DNA of 64,000 nt from Ipomoea triloba (GCF_003576645.1 NC_044930.1:20660511-20724510), one strand, 5' to 3'; counted from the first letter of the stretch, positions 44,486 to 56,920 are shown. Translations and numbers: made by a program. The notes: generated by a model not told the origin, from the sequence alone.

Positions 44486-44845
44486 TGTAACCCCTCGTCT
44501 TTCCGATAAGTCTAAGGGTCGGAAAATATATCTTTAGGCTATGACATTCATAAGATGATCTCCCGATGTGTCAAGGGAATTTTTATACGGAGGTATAGTT
44601 GTTATTAAGTTGCGATCGTTCGTGCCGGTCACGAACCGTAAAATTTTAGGAACTAGTATTCGGACCCGATTATCGTAGGAAATGGATTATTAGATACCAT
44701 ATTATTAATATTGAATTTCCCATTCAATTAAATCAGCCCATAATAGTAAAAGATTTATTTTGATCGTGCATCGCTAAAATTCCGCGGTGTACCGAACCTA
44801 GCCCAATTTCAAGTTTCGGTCTGGGATAAATTTTTGGTTTCAAAN

Positions 44846-46547
44846 TTAACAGAGTTCTAGCAACTTGTAGCCTGTAATATGTGAATGTGGAGGTTTCAAA
44901 TTGTGAATGTAGAGTATAGAAACTGTGAATATAGAAGTATGAATGTGTGAATCTGTAACCAAGTTAACACAGTTCTACCAATCTTTAAAAAATATACTTG
45001 TTTACAAACCAAAAAGAACTTACGTAGGCAATTGTGCTGAAAAATACCCTCTTCGGTTGCCCGGGTGCACGTTCTTTGTCAAGCATTGAGAGCCTCAATG
45101 CCCATACATCTAAGAAGATATTTTCAACTTGGCCAACACTGAGCGAGATGAAGTGATCCTTAGTGATCTCAATGTCACCAAAGCTGAAAAGTAATTCACT
45201 ACAAAAGGCACAAAAAAAAAATTAAAATTTAAAAAAATAGAAAATTTACCTAATTCACATTAATGTAAGTAATTAATAAATATTTAGATGGAACATACTC
45301 TTTAGGATGTTCATCAGAAACTTCTACAAATGTATAGTTTGAGAGGAGTTTATCTGGGACAGTGGCATTTCTGATTTTCATCCCATGTTCATTCCAAAAT
45401 GCAGACCGTAGGTTTAGGGGGATGTTCTTGAACTTCCGTTGAGGCCTCTTTCTAGCAATGACATCTTCGACATCAGACTCACTCTCCACTAATGCACTGT
45501 GTTCACATAATAGAAGTATTTAGTCAACAAAATAGAACTTATGTTTCCCAAATATAGAGCCATATATTCACACCTTGTTATCTCTATGTTCACAGTCTGT
45601 GAGGTCTATATTCACAATTTAGAATTTTGGAAGTTTAGACTAAAGGTGTTTAGTTTTAGGTGTCCTAATGCTTTCTTCACAACTTTAGATCCCTATGTTC
45701 ACAAATTGTTAAATGTATATTCACCATCTGTTATATCTATATTCACAATTTGTTAACTGATTCCCTTTGTTTTACAAATTCACAGCTTTAGTGGTGTATA
45801 TTCACAGTTTATATATTTCATATTCACAGTTCTTAAACACCATATTCACACATCTTAGGACTTCAGATTCACTATGTATATGTTATCTCTGTTACAGATT
45901 CACAGCTTCATAATTTTATATTCACATCTTGCATACTTAACATTCACATTTTTTATACTCCACATTCACAAAATTTTAGGGCTACATTGCTAACTTCACA
46001 GCCATTTTATAGATTCACAAAAACATAGTACTAACATCATTCTTTGTAGCCTAAGTTCTAGAGTTTGCTAAGTAAAAGTATTTCATTACCTATCAAAATC
46101 ATCAATATGGGAATCAGCCCTTCCAAAAAGAACTCTAATCACACCAGGAGTTGAAAAAGTTGAATCTTCTGTGGCTTCCATTGCAATTCTATGTAACCCC
46201 TCGTCTTTCCGATAAGTCTAAGGGTCGGAAAATATATCTTTAGGCTATGACATTCATAAGATGATCTCCCGATGTGTCAAGGGAATTTTTATACGGAGGT
46301 ATAGTTGTTATTAAGTTGCGATCGTTCGTGCCGGTCACGAACCGTAAAATTTTAGGAACTAGTATTCGGACCCGATTATCGTAGGAAATGGATTATTAGA
46401 TACCATATTATTAATATTGAATTTCCCATTCAATTAAATCAGCCCATAATAGTAAAAGATTTATTTTGATCGTGCATCGCTAAAATTCCGCGGTGTACCG
46501 AACCTAGCCCAATTTCAAGTTTCGGTCTGGGATAAATTTTTGGTTTC
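44846..46547. repeat. Duplicate of 43140-44841 after a single N, probable assembly artefact
   Basis: The offset is a constant 1706 bases and I saw no differences along the block. The junction is one N at 44845 and the copy ends at an N-run. A biological tandem duplication would need this exact abutment by chance. It repeats ULP exons 3 and 4, part of exon 2 and the LTR start. Confidence 0.85.
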
Positions 46548-47495
46548 NNNNNNNNNNNNNNNNNNNNNNNNNNNNNNNNNNNNNNNNNNNNNNNNNNNNN
46601 NNNNNNNNNNNNNNNNNNNNNNNNNNNNNNNNNNNNNNNNNNNNNNNNNNNNNNNNNNNNNNNNNNNNNNNNNNNNNNNNNNNNNNNNNNNNNNNNNNNN
46701 NNNNNNNNNNNNNNNNNNNNNNNNNNNNNNNNNNNNNNNNNNNNNNNNNNNNNNNNNNNNNNNNNNNNNNNNNNNNNNNNNNNNNNNNNNNNNNNNNNNN
46801 NNNNNNNNNNNNNNNNNNNNNNNNNNNNNNNNNNNNNNNNNNNNNNNNNNNNNNNNNNNNNNNNNNNNNNNNNNNNNNNNNNNNNNNNNNNNNNNNNNNN
46901 NNNNNNNNNNNNNNNNNNNNNNNNNNNNNNNNNNNNNNNNNNNNNNNNNNNNNNNNNNNNNNNNNNNNNNNNNNNNNNNNNNNNNNNNNNNNNNNNNNNN
47001 NNNNNNNNNNNNNNNNNNNNNNNNNNNNNNNNNNNNNNNNNNNNNNNNNNNNNNNNNNNNNNNNNNNNNNNNNNNNNNNNNNNNNNNNNNNNNNNNNNNN
47101 NNNNNNNNNNNNNNNNNNNNNNNNNNNNNNNNNNNNNNNNNNNNNNNNNNNNNNNNNNNNNNNNNNNNNNNNNNNNNNNNNNNNNNNNNNNNNNNNNNNN
47201 NNNNNNNNNNNNNNNNNNNNNNNNNNNNNNNNNNNNNNNNNNNNNNNNNNNNNNNNNNNNNNNNNNNNNNNNNNNNNNNNNNNNNNNNNNNNNNNNNNNN
47301 NNNNNNNNNNNNNNNNNNNNNNNNNNNNNNNNNNNNNNNNNNNNNNNNNNNNNNNNNNNNNNNNNNNNNNNNNNNNNNNNNNNNNNNNNNNNNNNNNNNN
47401 NNNNNNNNNNNNNNNNNNNNNNNNNNNNNNNNNNNNNNNNNNNNNNNNNNNNNNNNNNNNNNNNNNNNNNNNNNNNNNNNNNNNNNNNNNNNNNN
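46548..47495. other. Assembly gap
   Basis: Ns inside the LTR-derived insertion. A second gap lies at 47956-48594. Confidence 0.99.
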
Positions 47496-47649
47496 ATGTT
47501 GTATTTATGTCCATATAGACTTATACTTGTGGAAATGGTGAAAGGAAATCAGGACAGATTTCTGGCTGTAACTTCCGTGAATTTCTGGGAAACATAGGTA
47601 AGGTATTTTGATCCAATGTTTTTTATACATGTAGTTCTATAAGTGTAGA

Positions 47650-47955
47650 AGCTGCATATAAAATTTCATAATTTTTGGAGTAGTATAAGTATGGTTTCCG
47701 GAAGTCTTCCTAAAACTGGTCCAGAGAAGGAAAGATGCTGGACAGCCCACTGCCAAGGGTAAAAATGGAATTTTCTGTGTAAATTCGTGAACCTAGGTGA
47801 CCAAAACTTTTTATGAAAATTAAGTACTATAAGTTAGGGTTCTACCATAAAAATTTCATAATTTTTGGAGTAGTATAAGTGTGGTTTCAAAATTATTTTC
47901 CAAAACTGGTCCAGAGAGAAGAAAAATCCGGACAGCACACTGCCAAGGGCAAAAA
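47650..47955 (+). repeat. ~191-bp tandem repeat in the LTR
   Basis: The segment AATTTCATAATTTTTGGAGT occurs at about 47659 and again at about 47850. Each is followed by AGTATAAGT and an AAACTGGTCCAGAG block; the array runs into the N-run at 47956. Confidence 0.75.
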
Positions 47956-49011
47956 NNNNNNNNNNNNNNNNNNNNNNNNNNNNNNNNNNNNNNNNNNNNN
48001 NNNNNNNNNNNNNNNNNNNNNNNNNNNNNNNNNNNNNNNNNNNNNNNNNNNNNNNNNNNNNNNNNNNNNNNNNNNNNNNNNNNNNNNNNNNNNNNNNNNN
48101 NNNNNNNNNNNNNNNNNNNNNNNNNNNNNNNNNNNNNNNNNNNNNNNNNNNNNNNNNNNNNNNNNNNNNNNNNNNNNNNNNNNNNNNNNNNNNNNNNNNN
48201 NNNNNNNNNNNNNNNNNNNNNNNNNNNNNNNNNNNNNNNNNNNNNNNNNNNNNNNNNNNNNNNNNNNNNNNNNNNNNNNNNNNNNNNNNNNNNNNNNNNN
48301 NNNNNNNNNNNNNNNNNNNNNNNNNNNNNNNNNNNNNNNNNNNNNNNNNNNNNNNNNNNNNNNNNNNNNNNNNNNNNNNNNNNNNNNNNNNNNNNNNNNN
48401 NNNNNNNNNNNNNNNNNNNNNNNNNNNNNNNNNNNNNNNNNNNNNNNNNNNNNNNNNNNNNNNNNNNNNNNNNNNNNNNNNNNNNNNNNNNNNNNNNNNN
48501 NNNNNNNNNNNNNNNNNNNNNNNNNNNNNNNNNNNNNNNNNNNNNNNNNNNNNNNNNNNNNNNNNNNNNNNNNNNNNNNNNNNNNNNNNNNNNNTATATA
48601 TATATACGTGTAATGTGTGTATTATAATATATGTGAATATATGAGTATGTATGTATATTTAAATGAAGTGTTGTAATATGTATATTTTTGGTATGTGTAC
48701 CTTAAGTGAATATGCATAAATATGTGGAAGGTATTAGGCTTATGTGGTATGCATATATATACAAATGTGTAGTGTGATGATGGAAAATGTTTTGAGAAAG
48801 ATGTTTTGAGAGACGAGACTTGTGAACCAAGTTGAGAATGGTAATTGTTTTCAAAATAGGGACTTGATTTTGTGGAAAATGTCCAAAAGAAGATGAGAAA
48901 GGAGGGGAAATGTTTTTAAAACCTTAGTTTCAAGAAGTTAAAGAGGACCTTGTCATTTATATTACCTCGGGCTATAGTACCGATGGTCTTCTTCAATATA
49001 TGTACGGCAGT

Positions 49012-49235
49012 ATACGCCAAGCCTCTATGTCACTTCGTCAGGCGTAGGGAGTTTCTGCGTCACTCAGTCAGGCGCAGGTTTTATTCATACGTAAAGCGAA
49101 ATCTATTCGCCAAGTCTCTACGTCACTTCGTCAGGCGTAGGGAGTCTCTACGTCACTTCGTCAGGCGTAGGGAGGCTCTGCGTCACTCAGTCAGGCGCAG
49201 GGGAGTTTTCTATATCACTCAGTCAGGCGTAGGCC
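49012..49235 (+). repeat. ~30-bp minisatellite in the LTR
   Basis: At least six copies of CTCTACGTCACTTCGTCAGG plus CGTAGGGAGT variants are present. The position in the LTR parallels the minisatellites at 9836 and 13466 in the related solo LTRs, but the unit is different. Confidence 0.85.
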
Positions 49236-49719
49236 GTGGGGGTGTGCACACTTAAGTATAGATACTCATGTCATTTTCGGGTTGGAATCAGCTTTATGGA
49301 CCTAGGTGGGGCCAAATTAGGGACCATAATGATGAACCTTCGTCCAAGGGATCACGAACGAGACTTGGGGCAGGACCGTAATCCCCATGTCCAGATCCGA
49401 TTTCGGTCTAGTCAAAGAAACTTGTATCCTCAATAAGGGCTCTTGCTTCTAGTCAGAAACTAAGTAACGTTTTCATAATTGAAGACAACTAGAAGTCATA
49501 ATTGTGGCATTGACATATGTGATAGACAGGGATAGTTCTGAAAACCTATCCTGTATGAAAAGAAATCAAAGGCAACCTAGTTTGATGAACTAGGAAGTTT
49601 GATAAGGAAATGTGTTGTGACTTATATACTCATTATATGCTTGTGATTATATGGCATTAATTGTTGATTGCAGTAATGAAAGGCATGGACACCATATTTG
49701 GTAATGTGTATTTACCTTT

Positions 49720-50274
49720 ATGAATTATTTGTCAAAACTTTTATCTGATGGAAGTGACAAATGGATTACCTTACTTAGCCGTTGTGCTAATTACACTTCA
49801 CCGTGTACGTCATTTCAGATGTCATCCAGTGAAGGATCCTGTAGCCCGGCAAACACTCCTGATCATGGTTGCCCGGGACCTACTTTTGTTGGTCAGACTT
49901 TGCATGACACGCCGGACAGAGACCCCTATTCTCCACCCAATTCTCAAAGCTCTCCAGACTATACTCCAGCGTCCCCTGACTATACTCCAGCAACCCCAGT
50001 CAGCCCAGTCAATCCTTATTCCTTTTTGGACTTAGTAGATGAGTTAAATGCTCAGTATGGGTACTACCCCATAGAGCTTATTCCCGGTTCTGACCCTATC
50101 GAGTTCATTGTCCGCTACCCGTGTCCGTGGGACTCCGACCCACGAGATTTTCGTGACGAGTGGTCAATGATGTTAGTCGAGTGTCGCTTCCTCAATCACA
50201 TCATGTGGTTCGAGGGAGAGTGGCACCTCGTTTGGGGCACGTACACCACACCGGTGTACCGAAGTTTGGATTAG
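49720..50274 (+). CDS. 184-codon ORF inside an LTR, function unknown
   Basis: The frame from 49720 to the TAG before 50277 is open. A more likely start is the ATG at 49819, directly after an acceptor-like CATTTCAG, giving about 151 residues (MSSSEGSCSPANTPDHG...). The protein is rich in Pro, Asp, Tyr and Trp, has a SPDYTPASPDYTPATP repeat and ends in an aromatic acidic domain (FEGEWHLVWGTYTTPVYRSL). I recognise no family. The solo LTR at 8184 has a broken counterpart near 10360, with the same acceptor plus ATG context. An exact second copy at 52351-52905 is part of the probable assembly duplication. Confidence 0.45.
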   Translation: MNYLSKLLSDGSDKWITLLSRCANYTSPCTSFQMSSSEGSCSPANTPDHGCPGPTFVGQTLHDTPDRDPYSPPNSQSSPDYTPASPDYTPATPVSPVNPYSFLDLVDELNAQYGYYPIELIPGSDPIEFIVRYPCPWDSDPRDFRDEWSMMLVECRFLNHIMWFEGEWHLVWGTYTTPVYRSLD

Positions 50275-50660
50275 AGGGCCAGAGTTGGGAAGTTTTTGGA
50301 TGGTTTTTTTCTTTTTGTGTATATATATATCTTTTGGTAGCCTTAGTTTTGGCTGGCTCTAGTCTGTTAAGGAAGTGGAGGACCCGAAGTTTGTAAATAA
50401 CAGCCGTCGGGCAAATTCTTATAAATACCTTTTGATATTAATATATATGCCTAGAATATTATATTTTGATGTTTGGGGTGTTGATGTTGAGTGTGTTTCC
50501 TTTAGCCTGTGCACTTAGAGTGGAAGTTTTATCAAAGAGGTGATAGGCTTCACTCTAAGTGTGGCGGTAGCACCCAGTTTACTGCTGTAAGATGTAAGCT
50601 TCCGCAGCGTTATATTACGCATATTGTAATAGTTGTCGGAGCAGAAATTGGGGTGTTATA

Positions 50661-51488
50661 TTCTATCCACCAGGGCATCAATCCCCAGTTCCCCTGCAGC
50701 ACCCTCTGTCTCCTGCTCTTTCTCCTTCTCTTGTTACTGCTCCTTCTCCTTCTGTTGTTGCTCTGCTGGTGGTGGTGTTAGAGTCAGCCCCAAATCCCTC
50801 TCTTGTTGCTGTGCTGGTGGTGGTGTTGGAGTTAGCCCCAAATCCTTCTCTTGTTGCTGTGCTGGTGGTGGTGTTGGAGTCAGCCCCAAATCAAAGCTAG
50901 GAGCATCTACTTGTCTGATAGTTGTGGTGTTTGAGATAGTCCCAAGTCAAAACAAGGGCCATTAGGGTCCATTTGTTTCCTTGTTTTCTCAAAGGCTTCG
51001 ACAAGGGCATCCACAGCCGTAGTGAAGCTTTCACTACCAAAGAAGATGTCGTCCAGTTGCGAGGATGTTGGGGTTGAAGTGGCTTCCATGGTGCTGGCAA
51101 CATTAAGCATGTTAGGTAAGCCCGAAAATGTCTTCGTCATCACATTGGCGGCTGCTCCTTGCTTTCCAATCTCAGTCATAGCCTCACCAAATTCTCCTAC
51201 CGTGGAAGCCAGCTTTTGTAAGATCCCTGCCACTCTATCTACACTTGATGATAACACATTCAATGCTGGTTCAGCACCAACAGGAGCTTGATCGTTCTGC
51301 CTGGAGGTGGCAGCAGCAACATCAGCAGGTTTCGATATTCTGGGGATAACTGTCCCCCTTCCAAATGACCCTGATTTGTTTTCTTCTTTAATCCTTTTTC
51401 TGGCAAGTTCAGCAGTCCACCCAACGATGGTTGGTTATGTTCTATTCACTCGCATCCCCTTGAATTGTACTCGGTCAAAGTACACAAG
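50661..51488 (-). pseudogene. ULP-like gene middle exon, MULE2
   Basis: This is the part of ULP exon 2 on the far side of the LTR insertion. It reads, on minus, LVYFDRVQFKGMRVN, a VDRVAGILQKLASTVGEFGE segment and the TPTPPPAQQQ tract. Frame breaks occur (near 50925 and in the 51290-51345 region relative to copy B). Plus-strand Cys/Trp-rich frames here are antisense shadows of the Pro/Gln tract. Confidence 0.75.
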
Positions 51489-51731
51489 CTGCATAAGACA
51501 GGGAGTTAGAACTGAAGTCCATAGTCACACATTTCAGCGATACTTGTTCAGTAATTATATCACACATTCACACATTCAGTACTGTATATTCACATATTCA
51601 GTACACTATATTCACAGATTGAAAACTCCACATTCACACATTTCAATAATTATATTACTATCTGTTCTACATTCATACATTCATGTCTATATATTCACAG
51701 CTTCAATACTCTATATTAACAGTTTGAAAAG
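51489..51731 (-). repeat. ULP intron 1 TGTGAAT array, start
   Basis: These motif words on the minus strand run into the single N at 51732. The array continues, after the duplicated block, at 54363-54945. Confidence 0.7.
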
Positions 51732-51732
51732 N

Positions 51733-54362
51733 TCTATTCGCCAAGTCTCTACGTCACTTCGTCAGGCGTAGGGAGTCTCTACGTCACTTCGTCAGGCGTA
51801 GGGAGGCTCTGCGTCACTCAGTCAGGCGCAGGGGAGTTTTCTATATCACTCAGTCAGGCGTAGGCCGTGGGGGTGTGCACACTTAAGTATAGATACTCAT
51901 GTCATTTTCGGGTTGGAATCAGCTTTATGGACCTAGGTGGGGCCAAATTAGGGACCATAATGATGAACCTTCGTCCAAGGGATCACGAACGAGACTTGGG
52001 GCAGGACCGTAATCCCCATGTCCAGATCCGATTTCGGTCTAGTCAAAGAAATTTGTATCCTCAATAAGGTCTCTTGCTTCTAGTCAGAAACTAAGTAACG
52101 TTTTCATAATTGAAGACAACTAGAAGTCATAATTGTGGCATTGACATATGTGATAGACAGGGATAGTTCTGAAAACCTATCCTGTATGAAAAGAAATCAA
52201 AGGCAACCTAGTTTGATGAACTAGGAAGTTTGATAAGGAAATGTGTTGTGACTTATATACTCATTATATGCTTGTGATTATATGGCATTAATTGTTGATT
52301 GCAGTAATGAAAGGCATGGACACCATATTTGGTAATGTGTATTTACCTTTATGAATTATTTGTCAAAACTTTTATCTGATGGAAGTGACAAATGGATTAC
52401 CTTACTTAGCCGTTGTGCTAATTACACTTCACCGTGTACGTCATTTCAGATGTCATCCAGTGAAGGATCCTGTAGCCCGGCAAACACTCCTGATCATGGT
52501 TGCCCGGGACCTACTTTTGTTGGTCAGACTTTGCATGACACGCCGGACAGAGACCCCTATTCTCCACCCAATTCTCAAAGCTCTCCAGACTATACTCCAG
52601 CGTCCCCTGACTATACTCCAGCAACCCCAGTCAGCCCAGTCAATCCTTATTCCTTTTTGGACTTAGTAGATGAGTTAAATGCTCAGTATGGGTACTACCC
52701 CATAGAGCTTATTCCCGGTTCTGACCCTATCGAGTTCATTGTCCGCTACCCGTGTCCGTGGGACTCCGACCCACGAGATTTTCGTGACGAGTGGTCAATG
52801 ATGTTAGTCGAGTGTCGCTTCCTCAATCACATCATGTGGTTCGAGGGAGAGTGGCACCTCGTTTGGGGCACGTACACCACACCGGTGTACCGAAGTTTGG
52901 ATTAGAGGGCCAGAGTTGGGAAGTTTTTGGATGGTTTTTTTCTTTTTGTGTATATATATATCTTTTGGTAGCCTTAGTTTTGGCTGGCTCTAGTCTGTTA
53001 AGGAAGTGGAGGACCCGAAGTTTGTAAATAACAGCCGTCGGGCAAATTCTTATAAATACCTTTTGATATTAATATATATGCCTAGAATATTATATTTTGA
53101 TGTTTGGGGTGTTGATGTTGAGTGTGTTTCCTTTAGCCTGTGCACTTAGAGTGGAAGTTTTATCAAAGAGGTGATAGGCTTCACTCTAAGTGTGGCGGTA
53201 GCACCCAGTTTACTGCTGTAAGATGTAAGCTTCCGCAGCGTTATATTACGCATATTGTAATAGTTGTCGGAGCAGAAATTGGGGTGTTATATTCTATCCA
53301 CCAGGGCATCAATCCCCAGTTCCCCTGCAGCACCCTCTGTCTCCTGCTCTTTCTCCTTCTCTTGTTACTGCTCCTTCTCCTTCTGTTGTTGCTCTGCTGG
53401 TGGTGGTGTTAGAGTCAGCCCCAAATCCCTCTCTTGTTGCTGTGCTGGTGGTGGTGTTGGAGTTAGCCCCAAATCCTTCTCTTGTTGCTGTGCTGGTGGT
53501 GGTGTTGGAGTCAGCCCCAAATCAAAGCTAGGAGCATCTACTTGTCTGATAGTTGTGGTGTTTGAGATAGTCCCAAGTCAAAACAAGGGCCATTAGGGTC
53601 CATTTGTTTCCTTGTTTTCTCAAAGGCTTCGACAAGGGCATCCACAGCCGTAGTGAAGCTTTCACTACCAAAGAAGATGTCGTCCAGTTGCGAGGATGTT
53701 GGGGTTGAAGTGGCTTCCATGGTGCTGGCAACATTAAGCATGTTAGGTAAGCCCGAAAATGTCTTCGTCATCACATTGGCGGCTGCTCCTTGCTTTCCAA
53801 TCTCAGTCATAGCCTCACCAAATTCTCCTACCGTGGAAGCCAGCTTTTGTAAGATCCCTGCCACTCTATCTACACTTGATGATAACACATTCAATGCTGG
53901 TTCAGCACCAACAGGAGCTTGATCGTTCTGCCTGGAGGTGGCAGCAGCAACATCAGCAGGTTTCGATATTCTGGGGATAACTGTCCCCCTTCCAAATGAC
54001 CCTGATTTGTTTTCTTCTTTAATCCTTTTTCTGGCAAGTTCAGCAGTCCACCCAACGATGGTTGGTTATGTTCTATTCACTCGCATCCCCTTGAATTGTA
54101 CTCGGTCAAAGTACACAAGCTGCATAAGACAGGGAGTTAGAACTGAAGTCCATAGTCACACATTTCAGCGATACTTGTTCAGTAATTATATCACACATTC
54201 ACACATTCAGTACTGTATATTCACATATTCAGTACACTATATTCACAGATTGAAAACTCCACATTCACACATTTCAATAATTATATTACTATCTGTTCTA
54301 CATTCATACATTCATGTCTATATATTCACAGCTTCAATACTCTATATTAACAGTTTGAAAAG
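51733..54362. repeat. Duplicate of 49102-51731 after a single N, probable assembly artefact
   Basis: The offset is a constant 2631 bases with only a couple of base differences (for example near 52051 and 52069). The break lies between an LTR minisatellite and a ULP intron, a join with no biological logic other than overlap misassembly. It repeats the LTR end, the LTR ORF, the target duplication and ULP exon 2. Confidence 0.85.
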
Positions 54363-54945
54363 TCCATATTCACACATTTCAGTGATACTTGTTCAATAAT
54401 TATATCACACATTCACACATTCAGTACTGTATATTCACATATTCAATACACTATATTCACAGATTGAAAACTCCATATTCACACATTTCAGTAATTATAT
54501 TACTATCTGTTCTACATTCACACATTCATGTCTATATATTCACAGCTTCAATACTCTATATTCACAGTCTGAAAAGTCCACATTCATACATTTCAGTAAT
54601 TATATTACTGTCTGTTCTACATTCACACATTCATGTCTCTATATTCACAACTTCAATACTCTATATTCACAATTTGAAAAGTCCATATTCACACATCTCA
54701 GTGATACTTGTTCAGTAATTATATCACACATTCACACATTAAGTACTCTATATTCATATATTCAATACACTATATCCACAGATTGAAAACTCCGCATTCA
54801 CACATTTCAATAATTATATTACTATCTGTTCTACATTCACACATTCATGTCTCTATATTCACAGCTTCAATACTCTATATTCACAAACAAATAAGTTATT
54901 ATTTTATAAAAATAGTAATGAAAATTCAAAATAAAGTGAACTTAC
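54363..54945 (-). repeat. ULP intron 1 TGTGAAT array, MULE2
   Basis: Higher-order units of about 160 to 180 bp, each with TGTGAATATAGAGTATTG and TAGTAATATAATTACTGA words on the gene strand, are repeated about three times. This is the clearest tandem organisation of the motif in the window. Confidence 0.75.
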
Positions 54946-55321
54946 TAGGATGAATGCAACCGGTCCGGTGAAGAACTACTTTTCATTCTTTTGAAATGAT
55001 TGAATGGAGTCAACCATAGACTTGTGTGTATAGGCACACTAATTGTAGTTCTTGATCTGATCAAGGTCTATCAAGGATTTTAAAATCCTAAAGTTGCAAC
55101 ACCTGTCTTGGTGGCCACGCAGCATCGCCGATACTACAAACAGGACAATGTCTCATTTAAACATATCACCGTGGTCTCCTCTTCTCAGAATCTGCTCCGG
55201 CATTGATGTTGTGATTGGGGATTTAGCATCAATTCCCCATCGCTGCCTCCATAAGTTCAGGAGGTTGGCATACGCTCCAGCAGCACCATCTTCTGTTTTA
55301 TGCTCATATCTTGTGGCCTCC
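54946..55321 (-). pseudogene. ULP-like gene first large exon, MULE2, truncated
   Basis: It is the same exon as 18787-19734, but only its 3' part remains (…RYEHKTEDGAAGAYANLLNL to the GTAAG donor). An Arg codon after MFK is a TGA stop. The exon is cut at 55322 by the gypsy LTR, so the MULE2 5' ULP exons and right terminal repeat are lost from view. Confidence 0.75.
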
Positions 55322-56480
55322 TGACAACAACTTGCGTGCATAGGGTGAAATGTCAAAAGATATTTATGTTAAAACGGAAAGTCTGTGACTCCCCGAGTGT
55401 CGGCCTCGATGGAGGGACGTGGAGGTGTGTCAAACATTCGGGAGTTTACTTGATTGGATCATGCATAGGACTCGAGTGTGGTGAAGGGTGATTTGTGAGT
55501 GAGAGTAGTTCATTGGTTGGTTTGAGTGCAAGAGAATAGTAAAGTAAAAAGTGTTTTGGAAATATGTAAAAGGGGTAGGGATTGGATAGTGTTCATGAAT
55601 ATTGCATAGTGAGAGTCTAAGGTCATGGATTAGGATTGCTAGGATATTGTCTATTCAAGAGTGTGTTGTCTTAGTCCTTTTCCACCTTGTGTACTAAGGC
55701 TTCTTTGACTTAGGAGTGCCTTCAAGCATCCAAAGTTCTAAGAGGAATTTTATCAAACACTTAAGCTACACACTATCCTACTATTCTTAAGAAGTCCATA
55801 GGAACTTTGATTGTGTAAAGCTTCAAATCCTAACTCTAATCAAAGACATGAAAGAGTCAAGAGCTCAATCTCTCATCTAGATTGGCTAAATCCAAATAAG
55901 ATCTCATCAAAACAACAATCAAAAGACAAGAATAGATAATCCATCAACACAAACTCATAGATCCAAGATATAGAAATAAGATCATCACAAAAGCAATATT
56001 CAATCACACAATCCAAATCCCTAGACTAAACTAGCTACTCATGATATGAATTGCAAGCAAAAGCTAATTTAATCAAAGAACAAGATAGCTAAAATCATAG
56101 AAATGAAATAGAGATCACCTAGAGAGAAGAAGATCTTCAATCCAAGCTTGTTGTCTTCTACAATGGAGATTGATCTAATCTAAAAACTAAAATTCTGGAA
56201 TCCTCCTCTGAAAATTCATCAAAGGGGTTTAAATAGTCTCCGAAATGACAACCCTAGCTGAAATTCGCGCATTGCAGTCTCCACGCCTCTCACATGCGTG
56301 TGAGCGTGCGTGGGGAGCTTCTGGAAAGTTTCCACGCTTGCTCACACGCGTGTGGCCTTCCAGATTGGTCCTCCGGGGCTCCGCTCTTGCCTGGTTTGCT
56401 CTTAAAATTTATGAAAGTGTTTTTTGCCACAAATCACAATATGTGATTCAAGTATTCAACTACATGTAAACCCCAAACGT
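55322..56480 (-). mobile_element. Gypsy LTR related to 2564-3848, right edge uncertain
   Basis: It begins TGACAACAACTTGCGTG at the exact point where ULP exon homology stops, and shares CTCCCCGAGTGTCG and the CACACGCGTGTG palindrome (56343-56354) with the LTR at 2564. It contains no ORF and lacks an adjoining primer site, so it is a solo or truncated LTR. The right edge is not resolved because the terminal TGTGATAAGC-type end is missing or diverged. Confidence 0.6.
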
Positions 56481-56920
56481 AATGCCTTAACACTTCTTTT
56501 GACCTATTATTTACTCTTTTTTTTTTGTATTTAATTTATATTTTAGTTGTTTGGTTCAAGTTTTGAAGTAATAGACATTTGGTTAGTGTTTTCCATAGTT
56601 ACTATTTAAAATACTTTATTTGGACGGCGCGAATTACAATTAAAGAATAAAATATTAACAGATTAAATAGTTATAGTTTGAATATCAACTAGTTTCAATA
56701 TTTTATCTGATTTATAAATATTTTTATTAATTTAAATAATTATGAATTTAATAATTTCACGAACAATTTTTTTTTAATATAAATTTGATTTTTTAGTGAA
56801 AGCTACCACGACGATTTTGGCGCCATGGTAGCTTTTTAATAAATAGAAATAAAAGCTACCACGGCCTTGATGGCGCCGTGGTAGCTTTTTATTAAATAAA
56901 TAACAATTTCTTAGAGATAT
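56481..56920. repeat. AT-rich DNA with two GCTACCA hairpins
   Basis: Two adjacent hairpins lie at 56799-56835 (stem AAAGCTACCA) and 56851-56889 (15-bp perfect stem AAAAGCTACCACGGC). They sit 30 bp upstream of the PMD pseudogene. The rest is featureless. Confidence 0.7.

Larger units (their letters stand above)
44486..50660 (+). mobile_element. Third LTR insertion (Tekay/Del-like) in MULE2 ULP exon
   Basis: It starts TGTAACCCCTCG and ends GGGGTGTTATA, with TTCTA duplicated at 44481-44485 and 50661-50665. MULE1 has the uninterrupted exon near 17675. The first 360 bp are homologous to the solo LTR at 8184, and the last part (50500-50660) to both MULE1 LTRs. No gag-pol is seen between, so it is probably one long LTR. 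Length is inflated by a duplicated block (44846-46547) and obscured by two N-runs. Stretches 47496-47955 and 48595-49000 are non-coding. Confidence 0.75.
36639..55321. mobile_element. MULE2: second FAR1/ULP MULE, right end missing
   Basis: The left terminus (GCAAAAATTATGCCGTGG) and 36-bp palindrome (36655-36690, one mismatch pair) match MULE1. The FAR1-like gene on plus and the ULP gene on minus are in the same order. It lacks the CACTA and the two solo LTRs of MULE1, but has its own LTR insertion at 44486-50660 and is cut at 55322 by a gypsy LTR before any right terminal repeat. The true size is smaller than it appears, because 44846-46547 and 51733-54362 duplicate neighbouring sequence after single Ns. 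Confidence 0.85.

Noticed and set aside
49012..49235. CRISPR-like array
   Set aside because: Units are contiguous with no unique spacers, and the context is a plant LTR; it is a minisatellite.
50633..50965. Cys/Trp-rich repeat frames (SCCCAGGGVGVSPKS, CWWWCW)
   Set aside because: They are shadows of the Pro/Gln tract of the ULP exon on the opposite strand; also at 17650, 22748 and 53264.
54389..54718. Frames rich in HSHIQYCIFTYSIHYIH repeats
   Set aside because: They are antisense translations of the TGTGAAT intron array, not protein genes; the same explains 18549-18794, 20752-20997, 23396-23611 and 43835-44050.
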